Assembly: GCF_028816455.1 (NCBI RefSeq)
Contig: NZ_CP118246.1
Location: 2,618,501 to 2,682,500, forward strand
Reading direction: 5' to 3'
Origin: Devosia algicola
GTDB taxonomy: Bacteria; Pseudomonadota; Alphaproteobacteria; Rhizobiales; Devosiaceae
Length of the DNA stretch: 64,000 nucleotides
Part shown: one piece after another, positions 59,409 to 64,000 of the stretch
Layout of the letters: every line of letters starts with the position of its first letter
How positions within the stretch are numbered: position 1 is the first letter of the stretch
Notes under the pieces: generated by a model
The model's database searches: none
What the model saw: only the letters and a program-made list of their open reading frames with translations
What the model was told of the DNA's origin: nothing
Translations under genes and position numbers: made by a program

Positions 59409-60658
59409 TTAACTCACGATCTCCGCTGTCTCGACGACAGCGTGAAACAGCACATCCGCCCCAGCTGTGGCCCATTCCTTGGATATGTCCTCGGCCTCAT
59501 TATGCGATAGCCCATCAACGCAAGGGCACATCACCATGGCCGTCGGCGCCACCCGGTTGATCCAGCAGGCGTCATGTCCCGCCCCCGAAATCAGGTCGCG
59601 ATGTGAATAGCCCAGTCGATCCGCCGCATTGCGCACCGCCGTGACGCATTTTTCATCAAACGTCACCGGATCAAAATGGCCCGCAACCTCGATTTCGATG
59701 CCAAGTCCCAGTTCCTTGGCAATTTCAGGTGCTTCGGCTTCCAGCTGCGCCTTCATGCCATCGAGAATTTCGCGGTCGGGCGACCTGAAATCGACAGTGA
59801 ATACTGTCTTGCCCGGAATGACATTGCGCGAATTGGGGTATACATCGGCATGCCCGATCGCCCCGACCGCCATTGGTTGATGACTCATGGCAATAGTGTG
59901 GACCAGCTCGGTTATCCGCGCCATGCCGAGCCCGGCATTTTTACGCATCGGCATCGGGGTGGAACCGGTATGCGATTCCTTGCCGGTGAGCGTGATTTGC
60001 AACCACCACAGGCCCTGCCCGTGAGTGACCACGCCGATATCTTTGCCCTCGGCTTCAAGAATAGGGCCCTGCTCGATGTGCAACTCGAAGAACGCGTGGA
60101 TATTGCGCTGGCCGACCGGCTCCTCCCCTTCCAGCCGATGCGCGCCAATTCATCGCCGAATTTCTTGCCTTTGGCATCGGCCCGATCATAGGCCCAGTCG
60201 CGTTCATGCACGCCGGCAAAAACCCCGGACGCCAGCATGGCCGGGGCAAAGCGGGTGCCTTCCTCATTTGTCCAGTTGGTTACAATAATGGGGCGACGGG
60301 TTTTTATACCCAGATCATTCATCGTGCGAATGAGTTCGAGGCCTGACAACACCCCTAAGACCCCATCATATTTGCCGCCGGTTGGCTGGGTATCGAGGTG
60401 ACTTCCAACATAGACCGGGTCGAGATCCGGTTCGGTTCCTTCGGCCCGCATGAACATGTTACCCATATCATCGACAGACATGGAAAGGCCGGCCTCCTCG
60501 CACCATCGCGCGAACAAATGCCGGCCTTCGCTGTCTTCGTCGGTCACGGTCTGGCGATTATTGCCCCCGGCAATGCCCGGGCCAATCTTGGCCATCTCCA
60601 TTAGGCTATCCCAGAGCCGGTCACCGTTGATCTTGAGGTTTTCACCGGGTGCTGCCAT
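59409..60658 (-). CDS. N-carbamoyl-beta-alanine amidohydrolase / Zn-dependent M20 hydrolase (frame interrupted at 60125-60128)
   Basis: M20-family metal hydrolase of the beta-ureidopropionase, allantoate amidohydrolase and N-carbamoyl-amino-acid hydrolase group. Metal ligands lie in VYVGSHLDTQPTGGKYDGVLG, TNWTNEEGTRFAPAML and SGAGHDACWINRV; LHIEQGPILEAEGKDIGVV is the lid and dimer block. Adding one G in the G-run at 60128-60125 links GWKG to EEPVGQRNIHAFFELHIEQG, 416 residues. Between hydA and mmsA it must release CO2 and ammonia from N-carbamoyl-beta-alanine; that substrate is inferred from context. Confidence 0.92.
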
Positions 60659-60680
60659 GGGATAGTTCCTTTCGCTTCAA

Positions 60681-62177
60681 TTATTTGGCGCTGGGAAAGC
60701 TGAATTCGGCACCGCCCTTGATACCGGCAGGCCAGCGCGTTGTAATGGTTTTCAGCCGTGTGTAAAAATGTACGCCCTCTGGCCCGTAGATTGCATGGTC
60801 GCCAAACAGGCTGCGTTTCCAGCCGCCAAACGAGTGATAGGCAACCGGCACCGGGATTGGCACATTGACCCCGACCATACCCACCTCGATATTGTTGGCA
60901 AATTCCCGGGCAGCATCGCCGTCGCGGGTGAAAATGGCGGTACCATTGCCATATTCATGCTCATTGATCAGCGTCACCGCCTCGCCATAGTCCTTGGCGC
61001 GTACCACCGAGAGCACTGGTCCGAAAATCTCGTCCTTGTAGATCGTCATGTCTTTGGTGACATTGTCAAACAATGTTCCGCCGACATAATAGCCCTCTTC
61101 ATAGCCCTGCAAGCTGAAGCCGCGCCCGTCGACCACCAGCTGGGCGCCCTCTTCGACACCCTTGTCGATATAGCCAAGGATCTTGTCGCGATGCATCCTG
61201 GTGACCACGGGCCCCATTTCCGCATCCTTGTCGGTCGCCGGTCCGATCTTGAGAGCTTCAACGCGTGGCTTCAGTTTGGCCACCAGCGCATCGGCGGTCT
61301 TATCGCCCACGGGCACCGCTACAGAAATCGCCATGCACCGTTCGCCCGCTGAGCCGTACCCGGCACCCATCAGCGCATCGGCCGCCTGGTCAAGGTCCGC
61401 GTCGGGCATGATCACCATATGGTTTTTCGCCCCGCCCAGTGCCTGCACCCGTTTGCCGGCCTTGGTGCCGCGTTGATAGACATATTCGGCAATCGGGGTA
61501 GAGCCAACAAAGCTTACGGCCTGGATATCCGGGTGATCCAGAATGTGATCTACCGCTTCCTTGTCGCCATGCACGATATTGAAGACGCCCTCGGGCAGGC
61601 CCGCCTCCATGAACAGGTTCCACGCCAGCATCGGCGCCGACGGATCCCGTTCCGAGGGCTTCAGGATAAAACTGTTGCCGCAGGCGATAGCGGCTGGATA
61701 CATCCACATCGGCACCATGGCCGGAAAGTTGAACGGGGTAATACCCGCCACCACGCCCAACGCCTGCCGGTCTGAATACGTATCTATCGACGGTCCGACA
61801 TTGCGCGAAAATTCGCCCTTGAGCAGTTGCGGGATTCCGCAGGCATAGTCCACACAATCAATGCCGCGCGCCACTTCACCCAGCGCATCATCGTGCACCT
61901 TGCCATGCTCCAGCGATATTGCGCGTGCCAACTCGTCAGCATGCTGATCGAGCAATGCCTTGAACTTGAACATGATGCGCGCCCGCTTCATCGGCGGGGT
62001 GTTGGCCCAGGCCGGATGGGCCGCTTTGGCCGATGCGACCGCAGCGTCGATCTCGGTCGTCGTTGATAGTGGCAGGCTGGCACTCTGCTCGCCGGTCGCC
62101 GGGTTGAAGACCGCCGCTTGCCGCTGGCTTTTTGAGGTAACCAATGCCCCGTTGATGGCGTTTTGGATGGTTTTCAT
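60681..62177 (-). CDS. mmsA: (Methyl)malonate-semialdehyde dehydrogenase (CoA-acylating)
   Basis: 498 residues, ALDH fold. The catalytic Cys is in [17 protein letters not shown], the NAD and CoA-site region in [19 protein letters not shown], and [17 protein letters not shown] is typical of MmsA. It converts malonate semialdehyde from beta-alanine (or the methyl form from thymine) to acetyl- or propionyl-CoA. GGAAAG precedes the ATG at 62177. The 66-bp gap to the aminotransferase gene contains an operator-like repeat. Confidence 0.95.
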   Translation of the reverse strand: MKTIQNAINGALVTSKSQRQAAVFNPATGEQSASLPLSTTTEIDAAVASAKAAHPAWANTPPMKRARIMFKFKALLDQHADELARAISLEHGKVHDDALGEVARGIDCVDYACGIPQLLKGEFSRNVGPSIDTYSDRQALGVVAGITPFNFPAMVPMWMYPAAIACGNSFILKPSERDPSAPMLAWNLFMEAGLPEGVFNIVHGDKEAVDHILDHPDIQAVSFVGSTPIAEYVYQRGTKAGKRVQALGGAKNHMVIMPDADLDQAADALMGAGYGSAGERCMAISVAVPVGDKTADALVAKLKPRVEALKIGPATDKDAEMGPVVTRMHRDKILGYIDKGVEEGAQLVVDGRGFSLQGYEEGYYVGGTLFDNVTKDMTIYKDEIFGPVLSVVRAKDYGEAVTLINEHEYGNGTAIFTRDGDAAREFANNIEVGMVGVNVPIPVPVAYHSFGGWKRSLFGDHAIYGPEGVHFYTRLKTITTRWPAGIKGGAEFSFPSAK

Positions 62178-62200
62178 GTCGGCTTTCCGATCGTAAAAAA

Positions 62201-62246
62201 TGGAACATACATTCTTTAATACTCTTAGAATGAACGATCCATTCTA
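62201..62246. promoter_or_regulatory. Operator-like repeats between the aminotransferase gene and mmsA
   Basis: Perfect inverted repeat TAGAATG-N7-CATTCTA (62226-62246) beside GGAACATACATTC (62203-62215). The ATTC and GAAT units recur three times in about 45 bases, as in TetR-family operators. The repeat ends inside the aminotransferase stop codon. Confidence 0.45.
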
Positions 62247-63572
62247 TTCAAGCGATTTAAGCACTGTCCGCAATGTATCAACCAGCGTATCGACATGACT
62301 CTTGTCCACAATCAGCGGCGGCGACAGTGCAATGATATCGCCGGTCGTGCGGATCAACACGCCAGCGTCATAGGCCTTGAGAAAGGCTGAAAAGGCGCGT
62401 TGGGTTGGCGATCCGGTGATTGATTCCAACTCGATGGCGCCCACCAGTCCGATATTGCGAATGTCGATGACATGCGGACAGTCGGCCAGCGAATGCAGCG
62501 CCTCGCCAAAATAGTCGCCCATATCGGCACCGCGAGTCAGCAGATCTTCGTCCTTGTAGGTCTCAAGTGTTGCCAGACCCGCCGCCGCCGCCATCGGATT
62601 GCCCGAATAGGTATAGCCATGGAAGAATTCGATGACATGCTCAGGGCCATTCATGAACGCATCATGGATTTCCCCTGTTACCAGCACTGCGCCCATCGGG
62701 ATCGTGCCATTGGTCAGCCCCTTGGCTGTAATCATAATGTCAGGCGTAACCCCGAAATAGTCGGCGCCAAATGGTGTGCCCAACCGCCCGAAACCGGTGA
62801 TCACTTCGTCAAAAATCAGCAAAATGCCGTGTTTCTTGGTGATGTCGCGCAGCCGCTTTAAATACCCCATGGGCGGTATCAATACGCCCGTTGAACCGGC
62901 CACGGGCTCGACGATCACCGCCGCGATGGTCGAGGCATCGTGCAGCGTAACGATCCGTTCCAATTCGTCTGCCAGATCGGTGCCATATTCCGGTGGTCCC
63001 TTTGAAAAAGCGTTCTTGCTCAGATTGTGGGTGTGGGGCATGTGATCGACGCCGGTCAATAATGTCCCGAACATCTTGCGATTGCTGACAATGCCGCCGA
63101 CCGATATCCCGCCGAAATTGACACCGTGATAGGCCCGCTCGCGTCCGATCAACCGGCTGCGGGCACCGTCGCCTTTGACCCGGTGATAGGCCAAGGCGAC
63201 CTTGAGCGCGGTCTCCACTGATTCGGAACCTGAATTGGTAAACAGCACATGGTCGAGCCCCTTGGGGGCGATATCAACCAGCCGGTTGGCCAATTCAAAT
63301 GCCTTTGGGTGCCCCATCTGGAAGGCCGGTGCGTAGTCAAGCTCGGCGGCCTGCGTCTGAATTGCCTCGACGATGTTGGGACGGCAATGGCCGGCATTGA
63401 CGCACCACAACCCGGCAGTGCCGTCTAATACCTGGCGGCCCTCAGCCGTTGTATAATGCATGTCCTTGGCACCAACGAACATGCGGGGCGCTTTCTTGAA
63501 CTGCCGATTTGCCGTAAAGGGCATCCAGAAGGCGCTCAGATCATTCGGCGTCACACTGCTTGAATTCGACAC
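62244..63572 (-). CDS. Omega-amino acid:pyruvate aminotransferase (beta-alanine type, GTG start)
   Basis: Class III PLP aminotransferase, 442 residues. The PLP Lys is in DIMITAKGLTNGTIPMGAV and the cofactor Asp in ILLIFDEVITGFGR; FTNSGSESVETALKVALAYH is the phosphate site. LSAFWMPFTANRQFK is the typical opening of beta-alanine:pyruvate transaminases. GTG 63572 is chosen because GGGAG lies ten bases upstream; the longer frame runs antisense into tetR. It makes malonate semialdehyde from beta-alanine and so feeds MmsA. Confidence 0.94.
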   Translation of the reverse strand: MSNSSSVTPNDLSAFWMPFTANRQFKKAPRMFVGAKDMHYTTAEGRQVLDGTAGLWCVNAGHCRPNIVEAIQTQAAELDYAPAFQMGHPKAFELANRLVDIAPKGLDHVLFTNSGSESVETALKVALAYHRVKGDGARSRLIGRERAYHGVNFGGISVGGIVSNRKMFGTLLTGVDHMPHTHNLSKNAFSKGPPEYGTDLADELERIVTLHDASTIAAVIVEPVAGSTGVLIPPMGYLKRLRDITKKHGILLIFDEVITGFGRLGTPFGADYFGVTPDIMITAKGLTNGTIPMGAVLVTGEIHDAFMNGPEHVIEFFHGYTYSGNPMAAAAGLATLETYKDEDLLTRGADMGDYFGEALHSLADCPHVIDIRNIGLVGAIELESITGSPTQRAFSAFLKAYDAGVLIRTTGDIIALSPPLIVDKSHVDTLVDTLRTVLKSLE

Positions 63573-63616
63573 GAGGCAATCGCTCCCAGTTAATATGACT
63601 TGTACGATCATGTTTA

Positions 63617-63667
63617 TTGGTACTTGACGTGGGACCGTGTTACCAAGATTTTTGACCAGTTGGAAAA
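63617..63667. promoter_or_regulatory. RutR-like operator and inverted repeat in the divergent promoter region
   Basis: TTGACCAGTTGGAAAA (63652-63667) matches the RutR operator TTGACCA-NN-TGGTCAA at 12 of 14 defined positions. A second repeat, TTGGTA / TACCAA (63617-63622 with 63641-63646), lies between it and the aminotransferase start. It is placed to control both the operon and the regulator. Confidence 0.6.
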
Positions 63668-63681
63668 ATGTTAGCACTCTG

Positions 63682-64000
63682 ATGGTGCCGATCAAGGTGA
63701 AAAATGCTGAGATTGTCGTGGTGAGCAAAAGTAGCGCCAAATCGCGTCCCGCATCCGCTCGTGGACACCGGCCCAAAACTCGTATTCAGCGCGAGAAGCA
63801 GGATATTATCCTGGAAGCCGCGCTGGATGTATTTTCGCTACACGGTTTTCGCGGCGCCACCATCGATCAGATCGCCGAGGTTGCGGGCATGAGCAAGCCC
63901 AATCTCCTGTACTATTTCCCGCGTAAAGAGGAGATTCACCGCCGCCTTATTTCCGAACTGCTTGTCACCTGGCTTGAGCCATTGCGCGAAATGGACGCCA
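63682..64000 (+). CDS. rutR: TetR-family regulator, RutR-like (3' end outside window)
   Basis: About 93-106 residues are visible. After a basic N-terminus (RGHRPKTRIQREKQDIILEA) comes the TetR HTH, HGFRGATIDQIAEVAGMSKP, then NLLYYFPRKEEIHRRLISEL as in RutR. RutR proteins sense uracil and thymine and repress pyrimidine-degradation genes. The start is uncertain: ATG 63682 or the GTG pair at 63718/63721. The C-terminal ligand domain lies outside the window, so the effector cannot be checked. Confidence 0.88.
   Translation, partial: MVPIKVKNAEIVVVSKSSAKSRPASARGHRPKTRIQREKQDIILEAALDVFSLHGFRGATIDQIAEVAGMSKPNLLYYFPRKEEIHRRLISELLVTWLEPLREMDA

Noticed and set aside
62244..63776. Aminotransferase start at the far upstream ATG-equivalent (510 residues)
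   Set aside because: The extension runs antisense across the promoter region and the tetR start; the GTG at 63572 has a proper ribosome site.
1..64000. tRNA or rRNA genes, CRISPR arrays, insertion sequences, prophage or integrative element
   Set aside because: None seen: no cloverleaf-like sequence was recognised by eye, there are no regularly spaced repeats, and no transposase, integrase or phage protein is encoded.

Overview
The window reads as a chromosomal segment of a GC-rich alphaproteobacterium of the order Hyphomicrobiales, probably close to Devosiaceae. That placement is inferred from gene content and order (mutS-glnD-murJ, rph-rdgB-hemW, hrcA-grpE, corC-ybeY-phoH-miaB), alphaproteobacterial small proteins, RpoH- and CtrA-type sites, and many TTG/GTG starts. 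I see no tRNA, rRNA, CRISPR, insertion sequence or prophage.

Layout. 1-8 kb: coaA (cut by the window edge), a PfkB kinase, nth, an AraC-Ogt fusion, gpmA, dapB, pyrF and small oxidoreductase genes. 8-17 kb: chaperone block dnaJ / unknown gene / dnaK, pabBC and pncA, then hrcA-grpE. 16.7-25 kb: rph / 57-aa ORF / rdgB / hemW, an MBL protein, an LppC-like lipoprotein, rsmI-yraN-gshB, marC. 25-30 kb: two tiny genes, a GH25 lipoprotein, comM, NUDIX, cfa. 30-37 kb: xylose/xylan cluster (galM, lacI, xylB, xylA, xynB) followed by a LOV-domain blue-light histidine kinase. 38-52.5 kb: mutS, glnD, murJ, trpS, usp, nfu, corC, ybeY, phoH, miaB. 52.5-54 kb: a patch of stress-type small proteins. 54-64 kb: a reductive pyrimidine catabolism operon (thiamine/pyrimidine-type ABC transporter, dihydropyrimidinase, N-carbamoyl-beta-alanine amidase, mmsA, omega-aminotransferase) with a divergent RutR-like TetR gene at the edge.

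Two window-wide patterns stand out. First, five copies of the palindrome TTCACGTGAA, four of them 14/16 matches to the ParB site parS, lie between 9.5 and 37.8 kb. One sits beside two DnaA-box-like sequences in a 48-bp convergent gap, which suggests the segment is near the replication origin. Second, fifteen housekeeping or pathway genes are broken by twenty single-base indels. Sixteen of these are one extra base at a GAGCT/AGCTC site (AGCT read as AGGCT or AGCCT) and three are one missing G in a G-run. This looks like a systematic consensus error, perhaps tied to base modification, and not gene decay. I annotate those genes as single CDSs and give each indel position.
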